Of a stretch of DNA of 64,000 bases, positions 42,100 through 50,821 are shown piece after piece. A program made the position numbers and the translations under genes. Position 1 is the first letter of the stretch; each line of letters starts with the position of its first letter. The notes beneath the pieces are model-generated. The model had not been told where the DNA came from. It saw nothing but the letters and a program-made list of their open reading frames with translations, and ran no database searches. The DNA is from Pimelobacter simplex (GTDB taxonomy: Bacteria > Actinomycetota > Actinomycetes > Propionibacteriales > Nocardioidaceae), in contig NZ_FOUK01000004.1 in NCBI RefSeq assembly GCF_900114845.1, positions 124,001-188,000 of the forward strand, given 5' to 3'.

Positions 42100-42669
42100 A
42101 TGAGCAGCACCGCCGAACGCATCCGCCCGGGCCGCAGCGGCATCCTCGCCGCCGCGACCCGGCTCTTCGCCACGCACGGCGTCTCCGGCACCTCGCTGCA
42201 GCAGATCGCGGACGCCACCGGGATCACCAAGGCCGCCGTCTACCACCACTTCCCCACCAAGGAGGAGGTCGTCGTCGCCGTCCTGGCGCCCGCGCTCGAG
42301 GCGATCCAGGGCATCGTCCGCACCGCCGGCGCCCACGAGGACCCGCGGGCCGCGACCGAGGCCGCCATCATCGGCCTCGCCGACCAGGCCGTCACCCACC
42401 GCCAGCGCTGGGCCGTGCTCCTCCAGGACGCCGCCGTCGAGGAGTACGTCCGCAACAACCCCGACCACGACGAGCTCTTCACCCGGCTGCGCCTGCTCCT
42501 CACCGGCCCGGATCCCACCCCGGGCACCCGGCTCCAGGTCTCCCTCTTCCTCTCCGGCCTGCTCGGGCCCGCGCAGGACCCCAGCTGCGCCGACATCGAC
42601 GACGACGCGCTGCGCGCGGGCATCGTCCGGGCCGGACGCCGGCTCCTGCTGGCCGACGACGACGCCTGA
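42100..42669 (+). CDS. TetR-family regulator, candidate for the ACTAGCCG regulon
   Basis: 189 residues from the ATG at 42100 (an in-frame ATG at 42082 is possible; neither has a good ribosome site). The HTH is SLQQIADATGITKAAVYHHF (about 33-52). It lies next to the operator shared by the second kstD-like gene, the IclR gene and the aldo/keto reductase, which makes it the best candidate to bind it. Confidence 0.85.
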   Translation: MSSTAERIRPGRSGILAAATRLFATHGVSGTSLQQIADATGITKAAVYHHFPTKEEVVVAVLAPALEAIQGIVRTAGAHEDPRAATEAAIIGLADQAVTHRQRWAVLLQDAAVEEYVRNNPDHDELFTRLRLLLTGPDPTPGTRLQVSLFLSGLLGPAQDPSCADIDDDALRAGIVRAGRRLLLADDDA

Positions 42670-42715
42670 CCTGGCGGGGGGTTGAGCCCGCAGCGAGGCG
42701 GGCAGGATCGCGTCC

Positions 42716-43231
42716 ATGACCGCTCCTGAGGCGTTCCCCCCGCCGCCGCCGTACGCTCCCACGCCCGCGCCGACGCCCGGGTCGGCGCCCGTCCCCCGGT
42801 CACCCGCCCGGAGCTCGATGGTGCTGCGCCACCTCGCGGGCGCCGTCATCGGGCTGGTCGTCACACCTGTCGGCATCCTGGTGTTCGACTACGGGTCGGG
42901 CAAGTACCTCCAGGAGCGCGCCCGCAACTTCGGTGACGCCGCGATCACGGGCAACCTCGTCGTGATGGCCCTCGGCGCCCTGATCCTCCTGGCCGTCGCG
43001 GCCAGCGCCCGGCTCTCCGGGCTCGGCCCGGTCCTCGCCGGTCTCGTCTGGGGAGGGCTGCCGTTCGTCTGGTACCTCGTCGACCTGACGGGCTTCTTCA
43101 AGCTGTCCCGGGACCTGCCCTCGACGTTCTTCTGGTTCGCCGTGCCGTCGTACCTGTTCCCGCTGGTGGGCGCGCTGCTCGTCGGCGCCGGGCTGGGTGG
43201 GCGCTGGCGCGGGACGGTGCGGACGACGTAG
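42716..43231 (+). CDS. Hypothetical Pro-rich membrane protein
   Basis: 171 residues. A Pro-rich cytoplasmic-type N terminus (7-30) is followed by four hydrophobic segments (about 38-58, 75-97, 102-120, 140-162). Such architecture is common in Actinobacteria without known function. It stands alone downstream of the TetR gene. Confidence 0.75.
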   Translation: MTAPEAFPPPPPYAPTPAPTPGSAPVPRSPARSSMVLRHLAGAVIGLVVTPVGILVFDYGSGKYLQERARNFGDAAITGNLVVMALGALILLAVAASARLSGLGPVLAGLVWGGLPFVWYLVDLTGFFKLSRDLPSTFFWFAVPSYLFPLVGALLVGAGLGGRWRGTVRTT

Positions 43232-43243
43232 CGCCCGCCAGCG

Positions 43244-43471
43244 TCAGCCGCGGTCCTCGCGCAGGGTGTGCGCGACGAGAGCGTTGGCGTGCCCGTGCCC
43301 CAGCGCGTGCTCGGTCTTGAGGAAGGCGACGAGCTCGCCGTGCTTGGCGCTCGCGTAGCCGGGGTGGCTGCGCAGGACCTCCTGCCACGCGGCGATGGGT
43401 CGGCCGTACTTCTTCTCGATCGAGGGGAAGTACGACGCGGGGCCGGTGACTGCCTTGGCGGTGTCGCTCAT
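43244..43471 (-). CDS. DUF4287 protein
   Basis: 75 residues with the DUF4287 signature: SIEKKYGRPIAAWQ and KHGELVAFLKTEHALGHGHANALV. Function unknown. Its start overlaps the GrpB-like stop (4 nt), so the two are co-translated. Confidence 0.85.
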   Translation of the reverse strand: MSDTAKAVTGPASYFPSIEKKYGRPIAAWQEVLRSHPGYASAKHGELVAFLKTEHALGHGHANALVAHTLREDRG

Positions 43472-44121
43472 GCCCCTACCGACCCGTCGTCGCCCGCGGA
43501 CTCATCGGTCAACCCGGTGGCGGCGAACATCCGGGCGTAGATCTCGCGGACCACCCGCTCCTTGCGGGCGTTGTACTGCATCGCGTGCTCGCCGGCGGCA
43601 GTCGCGGCATCGGCCGCGGCCCGCTTGGCCTCCGCGTAGCGGGCGCACTCGTCGGGGTTGCCGCGCAGCCAGTCGCGGAACAGCCGGTGCCGGACGACCT
43701 CGGGGCTGTCCGGGCCAAACACGTGGAGGTGGCAGGCCGGCAGGCCGGCGTCCGCCCGGGGGCGCAGCAGGCGGTGCTCGAACCACCACGGCTCACGCAC
43801 CCGCAGCTCGAAGCCGGCGTCCTCGAGCGCCGGCACGTACGACCTCTCGTCGCCAGGGTCGGCCACCACGAGGTCGATGTCGATCACCGGCTTCGCCGGC
43901 AGCCCCGGCACCGCGGTCGAGCCGACGTGCTCGATCACCAGTGCTCGCCAGCCGAGCACGCGGGCGACGGTCGCGGCGAGGTCGGCGAACTGGTCGGGCC
44001 AGGCGGGGTCGGGCTCGACGACCCGGACGTCCGGGCTCGGCCCGGACCCCGGCACCCACGGCGAGGCGCCCGGCGGCACCGGCGGGTCGTGGAAGGTGAC
44101 GATGGCGTGGCGGCTGGGCAC
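43468..44121 (-). CDS. GrpB/UPF0157 nucleotidyltransferase-fold protein
   Basis: 217 residues. VIEHVGSTAVPGLPAKPVIDIDLVV (about 61-86) is the GrpB signature, a nucleotidyltransferase-like fold related to the extra domain of some CoaE proteins. TAGGCT lies 6 nt before the GTG start (leaderless type). Reaction unknown. Confidence 0.88.
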   Translation of the reverse strand: MPSRHAIVTFHDPPVPPGASPWVPGSGPSPDVRVVEPDPAWPDQFADLAATVARVLGWRALVIEHVGSTAVPGLPAKPVIDIDLVVADPGDERSYVPALEDAGFELRVREPWWFEHRLLRPRADAGLPACHLHVFGPDSPEVVRHRLFRDWLRGNPDECARYAEAKRAAADAATAAGEHAMQYNARKERVVREIYARMFAATGLTDESAGDDGSVGA

Positions 44122-44130
44122 CGCGTCAGC

Positions 44131-45027
44131 CTAGGCAGCCGGGCGCGGGGCGGTGTGCCGCGCGATCGCGTCGACCAGCGCCGGCCACAGCTCCGGCGGC
44201 CGGTCGTGGCCCATGTCCGGGACGAGCAGCAGCTCGGCCCCCGGCACCAGCGCGGCCGTGCGCCGTCCCCCGCTCGGGTCGATGAGCGTGTCGTCGGTCC
44301 CGTGCACCACCAGGGTGGGGACGGCGAGGGTGGCGAGCGCGTCGGCCCGCGACCCCGCGAGGACCATCGCCGCGAGCTGGCGGGGGACGCCGGCCGGGTA
44401 GTAGGCGCGGTCCCACGCGGCTCCGGCCAGGTCACGGAGCGCCGCCGCGTCGCCGTACCGGCGCGAGGCCCAGACGAGCTCGCGATCGGCGGAGGCGACG
44501 TAGCCCTCGCGGTCGGCCGGCCGCAGGGCGAACAGCGCGGCCTGCGCCTCCGGTGTCGACTGGCCCACCTCGGGCTCTCCGGTCGACGACATCATCGACG
44601 TCAGCGTGAGCACCCGCTCGGGCCACTCGATCGCCATGGTCTGCGCGATCATCCCGCCCATCGACGCACCGACGACGTGCGCGCGCTCGATGCCGAGCGC
44701 GGTGAGCAGGCCGAGGCCGTCGGCGGCCATGTCCCGCAGCGAGTACGGCGCCATGGCCTGGGCCGCGGCGAGGTCGCCCGTGCTGACGGCGGCGATGAAG
44801 GCACCGAGGTCGACGGGCCGGTCGTCGAAGCGTGTCGACAGGCCGCAGTCGCGGTTGTCGTAGCGGATGACGTGGCGACCGCGCGCGGCCAGCAGCCGGC
44901 AGAGGTCCTCGTGCCAGGCGATCAGCTGGGCGCCGAAGCCCATCACCAGCAGGACCGGCGGATCGGCGGGGTCGCCGAAGGTGTCGTAGGCGATCGAGAC
45001 GTCGGAGGAGACCTGGGCGTGCGGCAC
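44131..45027 (-). CDS. Alpha/beta-fold hydrolase, last gene of the van-like operon
   Basis: 298 residues. The nucleophile Ser is in VGASMGGMIAQ (about 123), the acid in HGTDDTLI and the His in DMGHD. N-terminal SIAYDTFGDPADPPVLLVMGFG is typical of this esterase/peroxidase-like subgroup. It lies 2 nt from the response regulator and probably rides along in that operon. Substrate unknown. Confidence 0.85.
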   Translation of the reverse strand: MPHAQVSSDVSIAYDTFGDPADPPVLLVMGFGAQLIAWHEDLCRLLAARGRHVIRYDNRDCGLSTRFDDRPVDLGAFIAAVSTGDLAAAQAMAPYSLRDMAADGLGLLTALGIERAHVVGASMGGMIAQTMAIEWPERVLTLTSMMSSTGEPEVGQSTPEAQAALFALRPADREGYVASADRELVWASRRYGDAAALRDLAGAAWDRAYYPAGVPRQLAAMVLAGSRADALATLAVPTLVVHGTDDTLIDPSGGRRTAALVPGAELLLVPDMGHDRPPELWPALVDAIARHTAPRPAA

Positions 45028-45029
45028 GC

Positions 45030-45698
45030 TCAGATTCCTACCAGCCCGTGCTCGTGAGCGAAAACGACTATTTGGACGCGGTCGCGCAGCCCGAGCTTGC
45101 GCAGGATCGCACCGACGTGGGTCTTCACCGTCGACTCGCTGAGGAAGACCTGGCCCGCGATCTCCTGGTTCGACAGGCCCTTCGCGACGGCGGCGAAGAC
45201 CTCGCGCTCCTTGTCGGTCAGCGAGAGGTACGACGACGGCGGGGTCACCGCGGCCTGGAACTGGCTGTCGAGCAGCGTCGACAGGTCGGCCGGCGCGAGC
45301 ACGGCGTTGCCCGCGTGGACCGTGCGGATCGCGTCGCGCAGCATCACCGGGGTGGTCCCCTTGAGCAGGAACCCGCTGGCGCCGTACCGGATCGCGGCGG
45401 CAGCGCGGTCGTCGAGGTTGAAGGTGGTGAGCACGACCACGCGGACCGGGCGCTCCCGGCGGGCCGCACGGTCGGGGAGGAAGATCTGGCGGGTCGCCTC
45501 GACGCCGTCCATCTCGGGCATCCGGATGTCCATCAGGACCACGTCGGGCACCAGCTCGTCGACGAGCCGGACCGCCTCGACGCCGTCGGCCGCGGTACCG
45601 ACGATCGTCATCCCCTCCTGGGCGTTGACGATCACCCGGACGCCCTCGCGGAAGAGCTCCTGGTCGTCGACGAGCAGCACGCGGATCGGTTCGCTCAC
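45030..45698 (-). CDS. NarL/LuxR-type response regulator
   Basis: 222 residues: receiver domain with phospho-acceptor D57 (VVLMDIRMP) and D11/D12, Lys in LLKGTTP, then a LuxR HTH (SLTDKEREVFAAVAKGLSNQEIAG... TVKTHVG). Partner of the kinase 24 nt upstream. It may control the van-like operon, though known van systems use OmpR-type VanR, so this differs. Confidence 0.92.
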   Translation of the reverse strand: MSEPIRVLLVDDQELFREGVRVIVNAQEGMTIVGTAADGVEAVRLVDELVPDVVLMDIRMPEMDGVEATRQIFLPDRAARRERPVRVVVLTTFNLDDRAAAAIRYGASGFLLKGTTPVMLRDAIRTVHAGNAVLAPADLSTLLDSQFQAAVTPPSSYLSLTDKEREVFAAVAKGLSNQEIAGQVFLSESTVKTHVGAILRKLGLRDRVQIVVFAHEHGLVGI

Positions 45699-45722
45699 CG
45701 CCCCATCATGGCGGGCGGGGCG

Positions 45723-47009
45723 TCAGCGGGAGCGCATCGGGACCCACGCCGTGGCGGTGAACGTCGGCGGGTCGGTCCGGCGTCGTACGTCGAGGTGGCC
45801 GCCGACCGCCTCGAGCCGGCGCCGCATCCCGTCGAGGCCCTGGCCACCGCCTGCGGTGGCGGTGGGGGCGGCGACGGTCGGCAGCGCGGACGGTGGCGGC
45901 GGCGGAGGAGGCGGGACGGCGATCGGCTGGGTCTCGGCGAGAGGGGGCGTCTCCTCGGGGATCGCGTTCCGCACCTCGATCCGCAGGTCGCCCTCCCAGT
46001 GCCGCTCGACCAGCACCGGCCGGTCGCGCCGGCCGTGCTTGATGGCGTTGGTCAGCATCTCCTGCAGCACCCGGAAGGCGACCACCCCCAGCTCGGGCGG
46101 CAGCGGCTGCGGCGTCCCCACCTCGGTGGTGACCACCTCGTGCCCACTGGCCCGGACCCCTTCGATGAGGCTGTCGAGGTCAGCGTTCCGGGTGACCGGT
46201 GCGGCCTGCCCCCGGCCGTTGCTCGCAGTCGACGACAGCACCTGGCGGACGTCGTCGAGGGAGGAGCGCGCGGAGGTGGCGATGTTGGCCATGGTGATCT
46301 TGAGGCCCCGGGTGTCGGCGTCCTCGAGGTACTGCGCCGACTCGGCCTGGGCGAGGATCACCGCGAGCGAGTGCCCCACCACGTCGTGGACGTCGCGCGC
46401 GAGCTGGGCCTGCTCCTCACGGAGCTGGGCGATCTCCTCGGCCTGGTCGCGCTGCGCCTCGGCGGCGACCTGGGAGCGGCGGGAGTCCTCGGAGCGGGCG
46501 GCGAAGCGGAGCGCGAGGCCCAGCAGCCAGGGGGTGGCGAGCAGCGCGATGCCGACGACGGAGCCGATGACCCGCCAGTCGAAGCGGCCGGTGCGGTAGG
46601 CGTCGGCCGCGATCCCGTCGATGCCGATGATCTGCAGCGCTTGGTAGAACTCGTAGGGGCTGAGCCACAGCACGGCCACGACGGCGGCGACCGGGACCGA
46701 CAGCCCGCTCAGCCAGACCGTGGGCATCCGCCCCCAGCGGGCACACCCGAAGGCGACCACGGCGAGCAGCACCTCGGTCAGCATCGGCCGGGTGCCGGTG
46801 ACCAGCTGGAACAGCGCCGTCATCCACGCCACGGCCAGCGCGAGGGCCGGCTGGGCGCGGGCCAGGCCCACCGCCAGGGCGACGCCCGCGGTGACGGCGA
46901 CCGCGAGCCACGCGTTGTCGTAGGTGTAGCGGTTGACCTCGGCCATACCGATCACGAACGTGGCCGCGCCGCCGGCAGCGTCCGGCAGCCACCGGGTCAC
47001 GCGGTTCAT
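45723..47009 (-). CDS. DesK/NarX-type sensor histidine kinase
   Basis: 428 residues. About five membrane helices (20-170) are followed by a HisKA_3 domain with H208 in RDVHDVVGHSL, an N-box LTNAIKHG and a Pro-rich insert (VPPPPPPPP) ahead of GGGQGLDGMRRR. Cell-envelope sensing is a plausible input given the D-Ala ligase and dipeptidase genes of the same operon. It overlaps the acyltransferase gene by 4 nt. Confidence 0.9.
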   Translation of the reverse strand: MNRVTRWLPDAAGGAATFVIGMAEVNRYTYDNAWLAVAVTAGVALAVGLARAQPALALAVAWMTALFQLVTGTRPMLTEVLLAVVAFGCARWGRMPTVWLSGLSVPVAAVVAVLWLSPYEFYQALQIIGIDGIAADAYRTGRFDWRVIGSVVGIALLATPWLLGLALRFAARSEDSRRSQVAAEAQRDQAEEIAQLREEQAQLARDVHDVVGHSLAVILAQAESAQYLEDADTRGLKITMANIATSARSSLDDVRQVLSSTASNGRGQAAPVTRNADLDSLIEGVRASGHEVVTTEVGTPQPLPPELGVVAFRVLQEMLTNAIKHGRRDRPVLVERHWEGDLRIEVRNAIPEETPPLAETQPIAVPPPPPPPPSALPTVAAPTATAGGGQGLDGMRRRLEAVGGHLDVRRRTDPPTFTATAWVPMRSR

Positions 47010-47962
47010 GCCGGGACCTCCGCCGCCGCGGACACCGCCCGCCGCCGGTCCGCCCAGCGCTGGACCGGCTGCTCGACGTACCGCCACGACAGGGCGGCCG
47101 CCACCAGCGTCAGCAGTGCCGCGGGGAGCGCGGGCAGCCACTGGGCGAGCGGGTAGTTCCAGAGGTAGGCCGCGTAGGACACGGTGCCCAGCGCGACCAG
47201 GACGCGCAGCGGCCCGGTCACGGTGGTCCACTGCCGCCAGGCGAGGATCAGGACACCGGTGAGCGCGGCGATGGCCGGACCTCCTGCCAGGTACGTGAGG
47301 GCATGTCCCCGCAAGGGAACCACACTCAGCACCGCCAGGACGGCGAGGGCCGCGGGCGCCGCCCAGGCCGGGACGGCGAGCCGGTCGCCGTGCAGCCGGA
47401 CGGCGGCGCCGACGACGAAGCAGAGCGCCCAGCTGGTGGGCAGGGAGTAGGCGAGATCGGGGTCCTCGGCGAGCCAGGCGGTCGTGGCGAGGCAGGCCAG
47501 CACGGTCGCCGCGCCCGCGACGAGAAGCGCCCGGCGCCGGCCCAGGAGCAGGAGGGTGGCCGGCCAGAGCAGGTAGAACTGCTCCTCGGTGGCGAGCGTC
47601 CACAGGTGGAAGGTGGCGTCGCTGGCGTGGCCGAACGGGAGGTTGCCCGTCCAGGTCAGTGCCCAGAGCACGGTCCAGCCGAGCTCGTCGCGGTCGCCGA
47701 GGGGGTCGAGGAGGAGCGTTACGACCACCACGCCGGCGACCAGCACCACCAGCGGCGGCACCAGCCGGATCGCCCGGCGGGCGTAGAAGTCCCGCAGCCG
47801 CGGGCCCTTCTCCAGCACCCCGGTGATCAGGTAGCCCGACAGCGCGAAGAACATCACCACGCCCACGACGCCCGCGCCCGGCGCGATGTCGGGCACCGCG
47901 TGGCGCAGGATCACCAGCCCGACCGCGATCCCGCGGAGCAGGTCGAGCCCGTCGATCCTCAC
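47006..47962 (-). CDS. Acyltransferase-3 family membrane protein
   Basis: 318 residues, about ten membrane helices. Family motifs are LDLLRGIAVGLVILRH (5-20) and FYARRAIRLVPP. In VanT of VanC/VanG-type strains this same domain is fused to the serine racemase and is thought to bring in L-Ser; here it is a separate gene next to a racemase (context inference). It could also acetylate envelope sugars. Overlaps both neighbours by 4 nt. Confidence 0.85.
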   Translation of the reverse strand: MRIDGLDLLRGIAVGLVILRHAVPDIAPGAGVVGVVMFFALSGYLITGVLEKGPRLRDFYARRAIRLVPPLVVLVAGVVVVTLLLDPLGDRDELGWTVLWALTWTGNLPFGHASDATFHLWTLATEEQFYLLWPATLLLLGRRRALLVAGAATVLACLATTAWLAEDPDLAYSLPTSWALCFVVGAAVRLHGDRLAVPAWAAPAALAVLAVLSVVPLRGHALTYLAGGPAIAALTGVLILAWRQWTTVTGPLRVLVALGTVSYAAYLWNYPLAQWLPALPAALLTLVAAALSWRYVEQPVQRWADRRRAVSAAAEVPA

Positions 47963-48915
47963 CGGTGCGCGCCGCGGACGAGCTCGTCGAGAAGGTCCGG
48001 GTAGGGCAGGCCGGCCGCCGCGAACATCCGCGGCGCCTGCGAGTGCTCCGTCATCCCCGGCACCGTGTTGACCTCGTTGAGGACGGGGCCTGCGTCGGTG
48101 AGGAAGAAGTCGATCCGGGCCACGCCGGCGCAGCCCAGCGCCTCGTACGCCGTGACGGCGGCGTCCTCGAGCGCCTTGGCGTCCGCCTCCTCGACGGCGG
48201 CGGGGATCCGGAAGTCGGCGTGGCCGCCGTACTTGGCGTCGTAGTCGAAGAGGCCGTCGACGACGATCTCCAGCGCGGGCGGGACGAGCAGGCTGCCGTC
48301 GGGACGGCGCAGCACGGCGACGTCGATCTCGCGGCCGGTGACGACGTCCTCGACCAGGACCCGGTCGTCGAGCGCGAACGCCGCGTCGAGCGCGGGCCGC
48401 AGCGCCGCGGGGCGGTCGACGAGCGTGACGCCCTGGCTCGAGCCGGCGGCGACGGGCTTGACCACGACGGGGTGCGACCACGCGAGGTGCGCGGCGGTGG
48501 CGCGGGTGACGAGCCGTCCGGGCGCGGTGGCGAGGCCGACGGCCTGGGCGACGAGCTTGGTCGCCCACTTGTCCATGGCGAGCGCGCCGGGGCGGATGCC
48601 GGAGCCGACATAGGGGAGTCCGGCCAGCTCGCACAGCGCGGCCAGGGCGCCGTCCTCGCCGCGGGGTCCGTGCACGACGGGGAAGACGACGTCGCAGCCG
48701 CGCAGCACCTGCGCCGCGCCGCTGAGCCCGATCGGGCGCTGCCCGCGGTCGTGCCAGGTGCCGTCGCGGCCGATGGTCAGCGGGACCACCTCGTAGTGCT
48801 CGGGGTCGAGCGCCGCCGCGACCGACGCCGCGGAGGCGAGGGAGACGTCGTGCTCGCAGTTCTGCCCCCCGCCGATGACGGCGACCCGGGTGCGGGTTTT
48901 CAGGTCGGTCCTCAT
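47959..48915 (-). CDS. D-alanine--D-alanine (or D-Ala-D-X) ligase
   Basis: 318 residues, ATP-grasp. GGGQNCEHDVSLASA (15-29), the omega-loop segment FDYDAKYGG, and LNEVNTVPGMTEHS at the active site are all Ddl-like. The Tyr in the omega loop (AKY) agrees with D-Ala-D-Ala or D-Ala-D-Ser ligases rather than the VanA-type Lys-His. The operon (dipeptidase, racemase, two-component system) suggests an accessory ligase; which C-terminal residue it adds cannot be fixed by eye. Confidence 0.88.
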   Translation of the reverse strand: MRTDLKTRTRVAVIGGGQNCEHDVSLASAASVAAALDPEHYEVVPLTIGRDGTWHDRGQRPIGLSGAAQVLRGCDVVFPVVHGPRGEDGALAALCELAGLPYVGSGIRPGALAMDKWATKLVAQAVGLATAPGRLVTRATAAHLAWSHPVVVKPVAAGSSQGVTLVDRPAALRPALDAAFALDDRVLVEDVVTGREIDVAVLRRPDGSLLVPPALEIVVDGLFDYDAKYGGHADFRIPAAVEEADAKALEDAAVTAYEALGCAGVARIDFFLTDAGPVLNEVNTVPGMTEHSQAPRMFAAAGLPYPDLLDELVRGAHR

Positions 48916-50069
48916 GCCAGGCTCCTCAGGTGCGGCACCGCGACCGTGCGGCGGGCCACCCGCGCGCCCAGCCCGGTGACGATCTCGTGCTCGATGGTGC
49001 CGGCCCATCCGGCCCACTCGGCGACGGTCGGCTCGCCGGCCGTGCCGGGACCGAACACGGTCACCGGCTCCCCCGCCTCCGCGCCGCAGCTGCCGAGGTC
49101 GACGACGAGCTGGTCCATCGAGATCCGGCCGACGACGGGACGCCGGGTGCCGCGGACCAGCACCTCGGCGCGGTCCGACGCGACCCGGGGCAGGCCGTCG
49201 GCGTAGCCCAGCGGCACCAGCCCCAGGTACGTCGACCCGCCGGTGCGGTGCGCGTGGCCGTAGCCGACGCTCGTCCCGCCGCGCACCCGTCGTATTTGGA
49301 CGAGGGGGGCGGTGAGCGTCATCGCGGGGGCCAGGGACGTCGTCCGGGACGGGTCGATGCCGACCAGGCCGGCACCGATCCGGCTCATCGTGTGGTGGGT
49401 CCGCGGGTCGGTGAGGGTCGCCGCGGTGGCGGCGAGGTGGCGCTGGCGCGGGCGGAGGCCGGCGCCGCGGGCGACCTCGACGGCCCACGCGAAGCGGTTG
49501 CGGCCCAAGGAGTTGCAGGCATCGGCCGGGTCGTCGGCGCAGCCCAGGTGGCCCATCACGCCGACCACCTCGACCGCGCCGCACAGCTCGGCCCGCCGCG
49601 CGACCCGGCACAGCTCGGGCCAGGCCGCGGGCTCGGCGCCGTCGCGGGCCATGCCGGCGTCGACGTGGAGGTGGATCCGGGTTCGCCCGGGCGCGGCGAC
49701 GACCGCGCCCAGGTGGGCCGCGCTCGGGACCGCGACCTCGACGTCCTGCGCCGTCGCGGCTGCGAAGTCGGCATCCACCGGGTTGAGCCAGCTCAGCACC
49801 GGCGCGACCAGGCCTGCCTCGCGCAGCGGCCACGCCTCGGCCAGGCTCGTCACGCCGAGCCGGGTGGCGCCGTGCGCGAGCGCCGTCCGGGCGACGTCGA
49901 GGGCGCCGTGGCCGAAGCCGTCGGCCTTCACCACGGCCATCAGCTCGCCGTGCGTGCGCGCCGCGAGGAGGGCGGTGTTGCGGGCGACCGCGGTGAGGTC
50001 GACGCTCAGCTGCGGTCCGGCCACCACGGCCGGTCCGCTCGTCCGGGGCTGCACGGCGACGCCGCTCAT
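48912..50069 (-). CDS. Alanine/serine racemase (PLP, fold III)
   Basis: 385 residues. PLP Lys48 is in AVVKADGFGHG (standard enzymes have AYGHG), and the catalytic Tyr is about 270 (SVGYGHAHRT), with RISMDQLVVDL and SRIGAGLVGI. It provides D-Ala or D-Ser for the ligase encoded next. Start and stop both overlap neighbours by 4 nt. Confidence 0.9.
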   Translation of the reverse strand: MSGVAVQPRTSGPAVVAGPQLSVDLTAVARNTALLAARTHGELMAVVKADGFGHGALDVARTALAHGATRLGVTSLAEAWPLREAGLVAPVLSWLNPVDADFAAATAQDVEVAVPSAAHLGAVVAAPGRTRIHLHVDAGMARDGAEPAAWPELCRVARRAELCGAVEVVGVMGHLGCADDPADACNSLGRNRFAWAVEVARGAGLRPRQRHLAATAATLTDPRTHHTMSRIGAGLVGIDPSRTTSLAPAMTLTAPLVQIRRVRGGTSVGYGHAHRTGGSTYLGLVPLGYADGLPRVASDRAEVLVRGTRRPVVGRISMDQLVVDLGSCGAEAGEPVTVFGPGTAGEPTVAEWAGWAGTIEHEIVTGLGARVARRTVAVPHLRSLA

Positions 50070-50689
50070 GCCGCCACCGCCGCGGACAGCGGCCCGTAGA
50101 GCGCGTGCGGAGCACCGGTCGTCAGCGCCCAGTAGCGGTCGCCGTGGCTCCAGTGCCACCACTCCGTCGGGTAGTTGACCAGACCCTGGTCCCCCAGCAC
50201 CGCGGCGAGCAGGTCCCGGTGCGCCCGCGCGTCGGGCCCGATCCCGGCCGCGGCGAACCAGCAGCGGCCGTCGCTCTGCTCGGGGGTCGCGTCGATCGGC
50301 GTACCGAGGTCGAGCTCGTCGCCGAGGACGTCGACCAGGGTCAGGTCCACCGCGGCCCCGGCCACGTGCGGCGCGACCTCGACCGGCGCTACGAACCGGC
50401 TGCTCAGCCGGGCCAGCTCCGCGGCGTCGATCCCGGGGTGCAGCGCGCGCAGCTCGCCGTCGTACCGGGCGATGATCGCGCGCTGCTGCTCGACGGGCCG
50501 GAAGCCCTCCACCACCCGCAGCCGGACGCCGGCCGGCAGCTGCCGGTCCGCCGCGATCAGCCGCTCGGCGAGGCCGGCGCGCACCAGCGCGCCCGCCGGG
50601 GACAGCTCGCGCGGGAGCCGGACCAGCGGCTCCCCGCTCTCGGCCACGGGGACCGCGCACACACGGGGATCGGACAGGAGGATCGTCAT
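50066..50689 (-). CDS. VanX-like D-Ala-D-Ala dipeptidase (M15D)
   Basis: 207 residues. The zinc site and catalytic residues match VanX spacing: H108 and D115 (VAPHVAGAAVD), E176 and H179 (TEWWH), and Arg64 (EGFRP) for Arg71. VanX removes D-Ala-D-Ala dipeptide so that altered precursors dominate. The ATG at 50689 is 7 nt after TAGCGT (leaderless type) and is first in the operon running to 44131. Confidence 0.9.
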   Translation of the reverse strand: MTILLSDPRVCAVPVAESGEPLVRLPRELSPAGALVRAGLAERLIAADRQLPAGVRLRVVEGFRPVEQQRAIIARYDGELRALHPGIDAAELARLSSRFVAPVEVAPHVAGAAVDLTLVDVLGDELDLGTPIDATPEQSDGRCWFAAAGIGPDARAHRDLLAAVLGDQGLVNYPTEWWHWSHGDRYWALTTGAPHALYGPLSAAVAA

Positions 50690-50785
50690 GCCGTCCACGC
50701 TAGGAAGCGGGGAGGGGTCACCACCTCCGCCTGAGGTGCCGCGGGACGGTCCTCAGGTGCCGCACAGGTCAGTCCTCGGAATCCC

Positions 50786-50815
50786 TTGACGTTCGAACAC
50801 ATGTTCGAATAGGCT
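50786..50815 (+). promoter_or_regulatory. SOS (LexA)-controlled promoter
   Basis: -35 TTGACG (50786-50791) and -10 TAGGCT (50810-50815) enclose an 18-bp spacer that is exactly TTCGAACACATGTTCGAA, an ideal actinobacterial LexA box (TCGAAC-N4-GTTCGA). The ATG at 50822 is 6 nt after the -10. Confidence 0.92.
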
Positions 50816-50821
50816 GCGCGC

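Noticed and set aside
44131..50689. Calling the operon true vancomycin resistance
   Set aside because: Ligase specificity cannot be read by eye, there is no vanH, and the regulators are of another type; only a van-like label is supported.
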